The notes beneath the pieces are model-generated. The model was not told the DNA's origin and did not search any database. It saw only the letters and a list, made by a program, of their open reading frames with translations. A program made the position numbers and the translations under genes. From the NCBI GenBank assembly GCA_030617485.1, contig JAUWVK010000009.1:1-22094 (forward strand): a stretch of 22,094 bases of DNA. Reading direction: 5' to 3'. The DNA comes from Gammaproteobacteria bacterium (lineage in GTDB: Bacteria; Pseudomonadota; Gammaproteobacteria; SZUA-152). Position 1 is the first letter of the stretch. Each line of letters opens with the position of its first letter. Of this stretch, positions 1 through 6,939 are shown one piece after another.

Positions 1-324
1 GTCTCCCAGCGCATTCACCCGGTTGTCGATATGATCATCATCGACGGGCAGTAGCAGCTGAAATTCGCAATTGGGGTCATTTAATTGCAGCCGTGTAATG
101 TCATGCAACTGGTTGAAGATTTCCAGGGCTTCTGCAGCCAGCAAGTCACCTGAATCATGTGACATATGTGGCCAGAGGTTATGTTGCCAGAGCTCGGCTT
201 TGGCACTGGTGGTGGCACATAAAAGGCCGGCCAGCGTGCCGTGAACTTCGCTGGGAGTAACCTCGGTATCCAGTTTTTCCAGCGCTGCGGTAATGGTGAT
301 GTAGTCTGGGATATTGTGTTCCAT
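1..324 (-). CDS. ygfB: UPF0149/YgfB-family protein, C-terminus cut by window edge
   Basis: The reverse strand reads from an ATG at 324 to the left edge without a stop, giving 108 residues starting MEHNIPDYITITAALEKLD. Visible family traits are the N-terminal helix, the VHGTLAGLLCA block (HG-LAGLLC is typical of YgfB/UPF0149), and an acidic LLPVDDDHIDNRV stretch. YgfB-family proteins are small, cytoplasmic and mostly helical; their general role is poorly defined. In other Gammaproteobacteria ygfB lies divergent from zapA, usually ahead of pepP-ubiH, and the same divergent arrangement is seen here. Full-length members are usually around 190 residues, so roughly the last 80 are outside the window. 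The family assignment is fairly sure and the function is not. Confidence 0.85.
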   Translation of the reverse strand, partial: MEHNIPDYITITAALEKLDTEVTPSEVHGTLAGLLCATTSAKAELWQHNLWPHMSHDSGDLLAAEALEIFNQLHDITRLQLNDPNCEFQLLLPVDDDHIDNRVNALGD

Positions 325-354
325 GGCCCTATCTTAACCTCAGGATGAACACTC

Positions 355-377
355 GTTTTAACATTAGTTTTAACATT
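355..377. repeat. Tandem 11-bp direct repeat in the ygfB/zapA divergent gap
   Basis: GTTTTAACATT occurs exactly twice, at 355-365 and 367-377, with a 12-base period. It lies about 30 bases upstream of the ygfB start and upstream of the zapA-operon promoter. It may be a regulator site or part of an AT-rich promoter upstream element. Nothing identifies a specific protein. Confidence 0.5.
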
Positions 378-405
378 GGATCAGGGTAAACACAGTACGA
401 TGGGT

Positions 406-434
406 TTGACCCACTTTCAGCCCCGATTTATAGT
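406..434 (+). promoter_or_regulatory. Sigma70-type promoter for the TIGR02449-zapA-ssrS unit
   Basis: TTGACC (406-411) and TATAGT (429-434) are separated by 17 bases; each hexamer matches five of six consensus positions. Transcription would start near 441, leaving a leader of about 36 nt before the ATG at 477. The -35 box sits inside a short perfect inverted repeat, TGGGT-TTG-ACCCA (401-413), which could be an operator or chance. Confidence 0.55.
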
Positions 435-476
435 GAGAGACAACAACACTGTTTTACCAGAGGGTACAATTTCGTT

Positions 477-686
477 ATGGCCGAATCGGATATTAGTAAG
501 CTGGAACAACGCATTGATGAGCTGATTACGCTCACTGAATCGTTGAGTAACGAAAATAGCCTCATGCGTGATCGCCAGGATATTCTGGTGGAAGAACGTG
601 CCAGATTGATTGAAAAGGCTGAACTGGCGAGGTCACGAGTGGAAGCCATGCTGGTGCGTCTCAAAGCCATGGAGACCGAAACGTGA
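477..686 (+). CDS. TIGR02449-family small coiled-coil protein (ZapB-like)
   Basis: This 69-residue, highly charged, all-helical protein shows a heptad-like pattern (ISKLEQRIDELITLTESL) over almost its whole length. It has no signal peptide or membrane segment and should be cytoplasmic. Proteins of this length and composition directly upstream of zapA are the TIGR02449 family, which resembles the division factor ZapB. The stop overlaps the zapA GTG (GTGA at 683-686), so the two are probably translationally coupled. AGAGG at 459-463 is a plausible ribosome binding site, 13 bases ahead of the ATG. A role in Z-ring organisation alongside ZapA is inferred from the neighbour and the fold, not shown by the sequence. 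Confidence 0.85.
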   Translation: MAESDISKLEQRIDELITLTESLSNENSLMRDRQDILVEERARLIEKAELARSRVEAMLVRLKAMETET

Positions 687-1009
687 GCCCAACTGACACT
701 TCGGTTGAGACAGAAGCCGTTACCATTCGTGTGCTGGACAAGGATTACCAGATAGCGTGCCCGGTTGATGAGCGGGATGCATTGCTGGATTCGGCGCGGT
801 TTCTTGACGGAAAAATGCGCGAAATACGCGACCATAGAAAGATGGTCGGAACAGATCGTGTGGCAGTCATGGCGGCTCTGAATATTACCCACGATCTGTT
901 GCAGTGTGAGTCTGGAAAAGATGGTGGATCCGGTAGTAAAACAAAGCTACGCAGTCTTCAGGCCAAAGTGGAGGCGGCAATTAGTCGTGGTCGGCAATTA
1001 GAGCTATAG
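683..1009 (+). CDS. zapA: Cell division protein ZapA
   Basis: The 108-residue protein has the ZapA layout. An N-terminal beta-rich part carries VTIRVLDKDYQIACPVDE and ALLDSARFLDGKMREIRD. DRVAVMAALNITHDLLQ follows, and then a C-terminal coiled coil (LRSLQAKVEAAISRGRQLEL). ZapA is a cytoplasmic tetramer that cross-links FtsZ filaments at mid-cell. The GTG start at 683 overlaps the upstream stop and fixes the N-terminus; the first ten or so residues are poorly conserved in the family. 6S RNA follows immediately, as it does in many Gammaproteobacteria, which supports the identification independently. Confidence 0.92.
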   Translation: MSPTDTSVETEAVTIRVLDKDYQIACPVDERDALLDSARFLDGKMREIRDHRKMVGTDRVAVMAALNITHDLLQCESGKDGGSGSKTKLRSLQAKVEAAISRGRQLEL

Positions 1010-1020
1010 AAGACTAGAGG

Positions 1021-1026
1021 TATGAT
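1021..1026 (+). promoter_or_regulatory. Possible -10 box for 6S RNA
   Basis: TATGAT matches five of six -10 consensus bases and would start transcription near 1033, just ahead of the 6S closing stem. The base run 17 upstream (998-1003, TTAGAG) is a poor -35. 6S may also be processed from the zapA transcript. Confidence 0.35.
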
Positions 1027-1033
1027 TTAAACA

Positions 1034-1234
1034 AGTTTCAGTTTGGCGTTTCCTGGGGTGTTCGATACTGTACCGACATTTTCTTGGCCCATGCTTAACC
1101 ATTTGGGGACATAACGTCGGTGTTGTGTGCATGTCCGTGCTTCGGAAAGCCTGATATGTCGACCGTTGTTCCCACGTAACTCGCTCTGGATCCAAGAGCG
1201 ACGGTACACCGGCACATTTGGGAAACGCCTCCTT
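1034..1234 (+). ncRNA. ssrS: 6S RNA
   Basis: The roughly 190-200 nt stretch between zapA and the 5-formyl-THF cyclo-ligase gene is the standard gammaproteobacterial place for 6S RNA. Both ends form the long closing stem: GGCGTTTCC (1045-1053) pairs with GGAAACGCC (1221-1229). Inside it, TGTACC near 1070 pairs with GGTACA near 1203, and ACCGAC near 1073 can pair with GTCGGT near 1118. The molecule is therefore a long, bulged, largely double-stranded hairpin, as expected for an RNA that mimics an open promoter. 6S RNA binds sigma70-RNA polymerase and serves as a template for pRNA in stationary phase. The ends are estimated from the stem and the -10 box, so they may be off by about ten bases. 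Confidence 0.87.
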
Positions 1235-1260
1235 TAATTACACTTCGGCACATTAGCAAA

Positions 1261-1291
1261 TTGACACGTTAGCAAACAGGCGCGCTACCAT
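1261..1291 (+). promoter_or_regulatory. Weak candidate promoter for ygfA
   Basis: TTGACA (1261-1266) is a perfect -35 hexamer. The best -10 downstream is TACCAT (1286-1291, four of six) with a long 19-base spacer. Two near-identical ACRTTAGCAAA segments flank the -35 (1250-1260 and 1266-1276). Read-through from the 6S transcript is an alternative source of ygfA mRNA. Confidence 0.3.
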
Positions 1292-1307
1292 TTACAGGAT
1301 TCCTTGA

Positions 1308-1916
1308 GTGACCGACTTAAGCGCATTGCGTCAACAACTGCGGGCTCAAAGAAACGCTCTGGATGAGGTTGAGCAGTCTCAACTGAGCCAGCGTGCAGTT
1401 CAGCGACTGGTTCGGCATCGCATTTTTCGTGCGGCACAACACATTGCCTGTTATTTGCCCAATGATGGTGAGCTGGATATTGCTCCTCTGATTGACCAGG
1501 CCTGGGCGATGGGGAAAACCGTTTATTTGCCGGTGCTGAGCTCCATACGTCACAATCATTTGCACTTTTTAGCCTATAAGCCGGACGATGAGCTGGTGCG
1601 TAATCGATTTGGCATTCCGGAGCCGGTGAACCGTAGTCGCCGGGTAGTCGATGTTAAACGCCTTGATCTGGTGTTAATGCCTCTGGTGGGCTTTGACTCT
1701 ATAGGCAATCGATTGGGAATGGGCGGGGGGTTTTACGATCGTAGTTTTGCTTTTTTACGGCGACGACAATGCTGGTTCAAGCCTGGGTTGCTTGGGGTGG
1801 CTTACGATATTCAGGAAGTGAAAACGTTGAAGAATAATGCCTGGGATGTGCCGTTGAACGGGGTGGTGACTGAAACCGGTGTGCGGTTATTTTCCAGCAA
1901 GAAACCCGCTGGTTAA
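1308..1916 (+). CDS. ygfA: 5-formyltetrahydrofolate cyclo-ligase
   Basis: This 202-residue cytoplasmic enzyme converts 5-formyl-THF to 5,10-methenyl-THF with ATP, recycling a folate storage form. Diagnostic elements are the N-terminal basic helix LRQQLRAQRNAL and CYLPNDGELDIAPLI, where the motif usually reads Y.P..GE.dt..li. FGIPEPV and the C-terminal signature NRLGMGGGFYDRSF (normally R.G.GGGYYDR) complete the match. Length is typical of the family. The start is a GTG at 1308 with ACAGGA eight or nine bases upstream. A position directly 3' of 6S RNA is conserved in many relatives, where the two are co-transcribed. The gene is also called fau or MTHFS in other annotations. Confidence 0.93.
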   Translation: MTDLSALRQQLRAQRNALDEVEQSQLSQRAVQRLVRHRIFRAAQHIACYLPNDGELDIAPLIDQAWAMGKTVYLPVLSSIRHNHLHFLAYKPDDELVRNRFGIPEPVNRSRRVVDVKRLDLVLMPLVGFDSIGNRLGMGGGFYDRSFAFLRRRQCWFKPGLLGVAYDIQEVKTLKNNAWDVPLNGVVTETGVRLFSSKKPAG

Positions 1917-1945
1917 TAGTTTGCCGATAGTATCGAACCGGGTTT
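1902..1945. terminator. Weak candidate terminator between convergent ygfA and the 58-aa gene
   Basis: AAACCCG (1902-1908) can pair with CGGGTTT (1939-1945), and the 3' arm continues into a short T run. The loop is long (30 bases) and the left arm lies in the ygfA 3' end, so the call is tentative. The symmetric A/T flanks would allow action in both directions. Confidence 0.25.
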
Positions 1946-2122
1946 TTAGTTTTTGCTGCGTGTTTGGGTACTTAGCTGGGCAGTATATGCAGAGCTGACC
2001 AGTTGCGCAGTTTTTGATTCCGATGAGTTCAACATGCCCTGTGCAAAACTACTGGCGACAACTCCTAGTCCGACAACGATAGCCAACACGGCCATCAAAT
2101 CTGGTTTTCTTTTCCGTTTCAT
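1946..2122 (-). CDS. Small single-pass membrane protein (58 aa), unknown function
   Basis: The reverse strand from an ATG at 2122 to a TAA at 1946-1948 encodes 58 residues. The N-terminus is strongly basic (MKRKRKPDLM) and is followed by one clear hydrophobic helix (residues 9-27, LMAVLAIVVGLGVVASSFA). A polar, Ser/Thr/Gln-rich tail completes the protein. The basic start predicts the N-terminus inside the cell and the tail in the periplasm. The composition is that of a real membrane protein rather than of random sequence. No good Shine-Dalgarno is visible (only CAGATA before the ATG). It converges with ygfA and lies about 250 bases downstream of the DUF1501-like gene. I do not recognise a named family. 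Confidence 0.55.
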   Translation of the reverse strand: MKRKRKPDLMAVLAIVVGLGVVASSFAQGMLNSSESKTAQLVSSAYTAQLSTQTRSKN

Positions 2123-2373
2123 TATCTGTTTCTGTTATGAGTTAATTGATTTTCGGCCTACAATTCCAGTAGTAAATAGAAATTGTGGCTGCCTTACTAT
2201 TGATAACGGCTGCCGCTAGTTTTTATTTAGAAAAGCAGATTTTTTTGCGAGCTCGTAAAAATAACGGAAGAATTAGATACTCACGGGGTGCCTGGTGAGA
2301 AGAATTGATTACCATATCTGCACGGATAACCCGCGGAACAGTTGTTTAAACTGGACAGAGACTGGCGCTTGTT
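2123..2373. other. Intergenic, AT-rich, no gene seen
   Basis: No convincing ORF is present on either strand. The notable structures are an 8-bp palindrome CGAGCTCG (2248-2255) flanked by T7 and A5 runs, and GGCTGCC repeated twice about 21 bases apart near 2190. Neither forms a normal terminator. The stretch holds the 3' flank of the three-gene operon and presumably the promoter of the 58-aa gene. Confidence 0.5.
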
Positions 2374-4053
2374 TTATCTAATTGAATTAAACGCGGTGAG
2401 GCCATCCATGGAGAAAGCATTACCCAGGTTGCTGCCAAAGAGACTGGTATAGCGGTTCTTGAAGTCTGTTCCATGCAAAGCCAGATAATTCAGTATCACC
2501 GTTTCTACTAGTAGATTGACGTTATTCGCCGCTGGGCTGGAAGCAGTATCCACCGAGCCATCCGAAGTGCGGAACCAGCCGATTTGTTTGTGCAGGCTGA
2601 GACCATCAGGTGCGGGCTGCAGCAGTGTTGCCTGCCCACCCGGATTGTAGACCAGGAAGAACGAGCCGGCAGTGGAAGAGTTGTCACCAGTCCATACACC
2701 CTTGCCGCGCCCCGGGTCAGTGAAATCATTGCCGTCGAGCGTGCCATTACTGGCAACTGAGCCGTCACTGCAGACGTAGATCATCACAGGCTTACCAACA
2801 CGTTTAGCGTATTCCAGGCAGGCACCTATGCACTTCCCGGCGCGTTCATCACGTGCTTCACCAACCGAGCGGTTGCCAGTGTGGTAATCGTAGCCACCCA
2901 TGGTGATTGTGCCGGCACCAGCATGGCCGTCTATAACCATTTTCATCACCGAGGCAGTTTTGCGGAATTCACCATCACCATCAAATTCTGCTTCAGTAAA
3001 AATTCCGCCAGTGTCATTTACTATAATTCGATCTGCCGGAAGCTTCGCATTGCGGTCATCTGGGCTTATTTCTTTGCCAACGAAGCGCTCGGCAATATCG
3101 GCGGCTTTGAGGTAACCACATTTCACCAAATCCTTGATAACTGCATCGGCTGTTATTTGTGTATTAACCTGATCGATTTTTTTGTCGCTGAGGCGCACCA
3201 CCGATTCCATTACTGCTTTTACATCTTCCGGGTCGCTTAGCACGCCAGTGAGATTGCCAGTATCCACTAAACCAGTCACATCCGATGGGCGATCCACCTT
3301 GGTGGGTCGAACCGAGGTATCTATCATGCCGGCTGGTGCCATCGAGTTGCCGCCAGATTCTGAGTTACGTGAGCCGATAAGTGTGACAATACCGCCATTA
3401 GCCCCGGTCTTGGCAATGCCATACATAGGGTTATGGGGATTGTTACCAGTATCGTTGTCGGAACGGGCCGGTATTACTGCGCCATTGATGTTGGGGGCGG
3501 TTTCAACTGGATTAATTTTATCCATGATGCCACGCAGAAAGCCGCTGTCTGAGTGAAAAGGCAGTCCGAGCCTGATGTCGATGAAATCGTTATTAGGGCC
3601 ACTTTCCGGTGATGCAGTTGGATCTGTGACTCCTGGCACCATGTCACCGGGTATGCCCATCTTGCTGTAGCCTGCTGTGCTGATGGGTGAATCCATGTAT
3701 CCATTCGGACCGCCTGCCAGCACATTGGAGCCAATCATATTGGAGCCACCGGCCAGGTCGAAACAGATAAACGGAATTTTGTTGCCGGCACCGAGGCCAC
3801 CTAATGTGCAGTTGGCGTTGCCTGGCAAAGTTAAGCTGGCTGCCAGGGTCTCTAGGTCAGCAGACAGTGCTGCTTGGGCCGCGCGAGGATTGGCAAACAG
3901 GCTAAATAGTGAACCTCCAAGGGCTACGCCAGTACCTGAAATGAACCCTTGAGCAAGAAAATCACGCCGCGTTACTGGCCGCGCATGGTCTCTATGGAAT
4001 AGAGGGGCGTCGGGTGAAAGTTCGGGTGTTTTTGGATGACGTCGTTTGGTCAT
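2374..4053 (-). CDS. Tat-exported DUF1501-like protein, unknown function
   Basis: The protein has 559 residues. A twin-arginine signal (TRRDFLAQG, RR at 29-30) is followed by a hydrophobic stretch and a likely cleavage after AQA near residue 61. It is therefore exported folded to the periplasm. The core shows GGYDYH (386-391), an Arg/Lys-rich helix with CLEYAKRVGKPVMIYVCSDGS (412-432) and a Gly/Asn/Asp-rich loop. This order resembles DUF1501 (GG.D.H, then a helix, then V.V...SEFGRT...NG..GTDHG), a family with an alkaline-phosphatase/sulfatase-like fold. The usual SEFGRT is replaced by CSDGSV, so activity cannot be assumed. It is last in an operon with two heme proteins, 35 bases after the lipoprotein gene, with a strong site (AGGAAAGG) before the ATG. 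Some databases may carry misleading secretion-pathway names for such proteins. Fold similarity is moderately sure and function is unknown. Confidence 0.8.
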   Translation of the reverse strand: MTKRRHPKTPELSPDAPLFHRDHARPVTRRDFLAQGFISGTGVALGGSLFSLFANPRAAQAALSADLETLAASLTLPGNANCTLGGLGAGNKIPFICFDLAGGSNMIGSNVLAGGPNGYMDSPISTAGYSKMGIPGDMVPGVTDPTASPESGPNNDFIDIRLGLPFHSDSGFLRGIMDKINPVETAPNINGAVIPARSDNDTGNNPHNPMYGIAKTGANGGIVTLIGSRNSESGGNSMAPAGMIDTSVRPTKVDRPSDVTGLVDTGNLTGVLSDPEDVKAVMESVVRLSDKKIDQVNTQITADAVIKDLVKCGYLKAADIAERFVGKEISPDDRNAKLPADRIIVNDTGGIFTEAEFDGDGEFRKTASVMKMVIDGHAGAGTITMGGYDYHTGNRSVGEARDERAGKCIGACLEYAKRVGKPVMIYVCSDGSVASNGTLDGNDFTDPGRGKGVWTGDNSSTAGSFFLVYNPGGQATLLQPAPDGLSLHKQIGWFRTSDGSVDTASSPAANNVNLLVETVILNYLALHGTDFKNRYTSLFGSNLGNAFSMDGLTAFNSIR

Positions 4054-4088
4054 GGTCCTTTCCTTAATCTCTTTATGTCTCTAGCAGC

Positions 4089-6938
4089 TTACTGAATTAG
4101 CATGATTGCGCTGCCCAGGACAGAGGTACACAGGGCTTTGGTAACCGCACGGGTGCGTATGTCACTATTGTCGCAATTTACATTGATTAGTGGGTCCGGG
4201 TCGTTGCAGACATTCGTCATTACAATGCCTAATTTATCGAACAGATTGTTTGGGTTGGTTCCAACTGGACCGATGAGTTCCGCTTTTACGTCTGCTTTGC
4301 TGGGCACATTTGTGAGTGTTACGCCAACAATAGGAGTCGAGTTGGGATCAGGATAGCCCACCATTTTGTTGTACAGAGCATCCACTATCTGATCTTTTTC
4401 TGTTGAAGAGGCAAAAGCAGTAGCAACAGGTGAATTAAAGCCAACAAAGCCGTTAAAGAAACTGTCACGTAGGCCAATGTTCAAGCCAGTGCTTTCTACC
4501 AGAGCATCACAATACTGGATTGCCAGTTGGGCGATTGCCATTTGATTGGCAGAAACAAAGCCCTCGATGGTTTCTACCGGAGGCAGTTGTTGCCTGATAG
4601 TGTCGAAGGTGACTTTTACATCGGTGGTATTGCGGTCAACGCCAGTAAGTTCTGCCATGGTGGCATTAATTTCATCGAAGGTGCGCAGGCCGATGTCCGA
4701 GGTTCGTGTGCCAATAACCGGTGATGTCAAACAGGTAGAGATGTTAGCGACGTCGCAAACATATTCAGCGTCAGCGTGGGCGCCCTCATCGGTGTTGGAT
4801 CCAAACTGTTCAAAGCTCAGGAAGAATTCGTCAGCACCCGCGCCTTTTTCCAGTGCGATGATGGTGCCGATACTGGAGACCACCTGGCCGCCATTCGCGG
4901 CATCATAGGCGGCGACATTAATATTAACAGGCGTCGGTTTGCCGACGTTAACAAAGGCTTGTCCCACGGCAGGTTCTTTGCCGTTGAGGCCAATACGCAT
5001 GCCGACAATATCCGCGTTGGCGATATCAGGATCAAATCCTGAATTCAGGCTAATGAAGGTAGGCGTGTTGAACAGGTAACTGTAGCTGTCAAACTGGCTG
5101 ACCAACATGTAAATGAAACACTGATCCCCTCGGGGGTTTCTTGCGGTCACCGCAGATATCTGGAAGCAGTTTGAGTCGCTTGGCGGTAGCGCTGGAGTGT
5201 CCATCAAATCGCTGACACTGAACATCAGGAAGAATTTTTCACCCACGCCGGCATCAAAATTTTGGGTGACTTGTGCTGGCGTCATAGCACGATTATGAAT
5301 GGCTACCAGGCGTAGCTTTCCAGCCCACTGGTGATCACCACCGGCTTCGCTGCCGAGTATGAAAGCAAAGCTATCGTCCCAGTTGGTGATACTGCCGGGT
5401 GCAACGGGGTCCACTTCACCACTGTTGTCATTGGGATTATCAACCCCGAAAATATCAATCCCGGAAACATCAAGCCCATTGACATAAATCCTGCGGCCAT
5501 TGATGGGGTCGTAGGTGACCACCACATGTTGTTGCGAGGCCTGCAGGTCTTCATCGGCATCGTCGGTGATAAAAGAGGCCTGGCCATTGGCGTCACTGTT
5601 TTCGTTACGGTTCATGTACTCGTAACGATATTCTGCCTGGCCCAGGGTGAAGTTGCGGGTGGTATGGCCGGCGGAATAGGTAATGATGCGTGACGGGTCA
5701 CCGGCCTCGCCCTGGTTGACATTAGCGGGCACGACCCAGGCTTCAATGGAATATTCTCCACTTGAAACTATTTGGTCTCTGAGCTTGGTATTTTGAGCAG
5801 AACCCTGGGCTCGACCGGAGATAAACTCCACGCCCCAGCCACCTACCCATTTGAAATCAATATCAGCATTGCCCGACAGGTTAAGGTCAAGCGCTGGCTC
5901 TACACCACTGGTGTCGTAGAGTGTATTGCCACTTCCTGATTTCATTTCATACAGGGCGATGGTGCTGGAATCATCACGTGCTCCACCACTGGCTAGAATA
6001 CCGTCGGTCAGATCTAGCGCTTTACTGGTGACCCAGGTGTCGTCTACTGCAGTAGGAAGGATGCTGCCAGCAAATTCGATTATTTTTTCCAACATTAATT
6101 GGCCAGAGGTAATGCAGCCGGTAGGATCGGCTCCCGTTGGCGTGGCCCAGCAGTTATGGAATTCCGGATCCAGGCGTACCACCAGGCGCGAAATGGCTGG
6201 GTCGTCCAGATTAATTTTCTGGCTGCTAACGACGGCAGCATAAGCGGCATTCACGTCACTTTCGGCGAAGAAGGGTGATTGGGGTGTCGATGCAGATTCT
6301 GTATGACAATTAGCGCAATTGTCTCTGAGCAGGGGCCACACAGTTGTTTCAAAGCCAGCGCTGTCGGAAGGGAAGCTTTTACTATCGCCAGTATTTCGTA
6401 TGGCGGGTGCGGTTAAGACAACGACATTGGTTGTGCCACCGCTGCCAACAGTACCGCCGTTGGCCCAGTTAGTGATGTAACCCAATACAATGTCAGCTAA
6501 TGCGTTACAGGCACCGGTATTGCCGCAATTGTGGCCTTCCCTGATTTTTTCGACTATCTCTTGTGGTGCTGTGGGGTCTGCAGTGGCTGGGCGGAGTGCT
6601 GGCAGGTTAACGATTGTCTTCGTCTGAGTGTAAGCGATATTGACGTCGCTGGACTCCATGAAAAAGGGTGATTGGGTGGTATTGCCCTGTGAGTCGTGAC
6701 AATTCGTGCACTGTTTGTCACTCATTTTGTTCCAGAACTCTACCTTGAAGGTACAGGCGTCCGTGGTGCTACACGAAGGCCCGGAGTATGCTAAAACGCG
6801 ATTGGTGGTGCCAACATTGGGCGTTGATTCTGTTGGTACGCTGTCACAGGCGACCAGCAAAAGACCGGCAAGCACAGCCCCAATTCCCTTGAGGTGAAGG
6901 CTTTGGCATAAAGTATCAATAGTGCGTGTGGTCTTCAT
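4089..6938 (-). CDS. Diheme c-type lipoprotein with LamG-like domain
   Basis: The protein has 949 residues. The N-terminal lipoprotein signal has lipobox LVAC (Cys31) and Asp at +2, the residue that in enterobacteria favours inner-membrane retention. Two c-type heme sites follow: CTNCH (77-81) and CANCH (208-212). Each sits in a repeated module: C..CH, then QSPFF.ES (89 and 220), DVN.AY, and a downstream HNC (136 and 261). This indicates an internal duplication. Residues about 320-575 look like a LamG/concanavalin domain: IALYEMKSGSGNTLYDTSG, EYSIEAWVVPA, HVVVTYD, GRRIYVNG, WAGKLRLVAIHNRAMT. The C-terminal 370 residues match nothing I recognise. The ATG follows the stop of the upstream heme protein after one base. 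A periplasmic electron-transfer or binding role is inferred. Confidence 0.85.
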   Translation of the reverse strand: MKTTRTIDTLCQSLHLKGIGAVLAGLLLVACDSVPTESTPNVGTTNRVLAYSGPSCSTTDACTFKVEFWNKMSDKQCTNCHDSQGNTTQSPFFMESSDVNIAYTQTKTIVNLPALRPATADPTAPQEIVEKIREGHNCGNTGACNALADIVLGYITNWANGGTVGSGGTTNVVVLTAPAIRNTGDSKSFPSDSAGFETTVWPLLRDNCANCHTESASTPQSPFFAESDVNAAYAAVVSSQKINLDDPAISRLVVRLDPEFHNCWATPTGADPTGCITSGQLMLEKIIEFAGSILPTAVDDTWVTSKALDLTDGILASGGARDDSSTIALYEMKSGSGNTLYDTSGVEPALDLNLSGNADIDFKWVGGWGVEFISGRAQGSAQNTKLRDQIVSSGEYSIEAWVVPANVNQGEAGDPSRIITYSAGHTTRNFTLGQAEYRYEYMNRNENSDANGQASFITDDADEDLQASQQHVVVTYDPINGRRIYVNGLDVSGIDIFGVDNPNDNSGEVDPVAPGSITNWDDSFAFILGSEAGGDHQWAGKLRLVAIHNRAMTPAQVTQNFDAGVGEKFFLMFSVSDLMDTPALPPSDSNCFQISAVTARNPRGDQCFIYMLVSQFDSYSYLFNTPTFISLNSGFDPDIANADIVGMRIGLNGKEPAVGQAFVNVGKPTPVNINVAAYDAANGGQVVSSIGTIIALEKGAGADEFFLSFEQFGSNTDEGAHADAEYVCDVANISTCLTSPVIGTRTSDIGLRTFDEINATMAELTGVDRNTTDVKVTFDTIRQQLPPVETIEGFVSANQMAIAQLAIQYCDALVESTGLNIGLRDSFFNGFVGFNSPVATAFASSTEKDQIVDALYNKMVGYPDPNSTPIVGVTLTNVPSKADVKAELIGPVGTNPNNLFDKLGIVMTNVCNDPDPLINVNCDNSDIRTRAVTKALCTSVLGSAIMLIQ

Positions 6939-6939
6939 G

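Noticed and set aside
1004..1215. Minus-strand reading frames across the zapA-ygfA gap
   Set aside because: They coincide with 6S RNA, whose pairing explains the sequence.
1953..2219. 88-aa plus-strand reading frame downstream of ygfA
   Set aside because: No ribosome site and low-complexity translation; it lies opposite the more convincing 58-aa membrane protein on the minus strand.
2240..2261. T7-G-CGAGCTCG-T-A5 palindrome as terminator of the heme-protein operon
   Set aside because: There is no loop and only two GC pairs can form once a four-base loop is allowed; the outer A/T arms are interrupted by a mismatch.
2881..3240. 119-aa plus-strand frame inside the DUF1501-like gene
   Set aside because: Antisense shadow; the minus-strand frame has a Tat signal, conserved motifs and a strong ribosome site.
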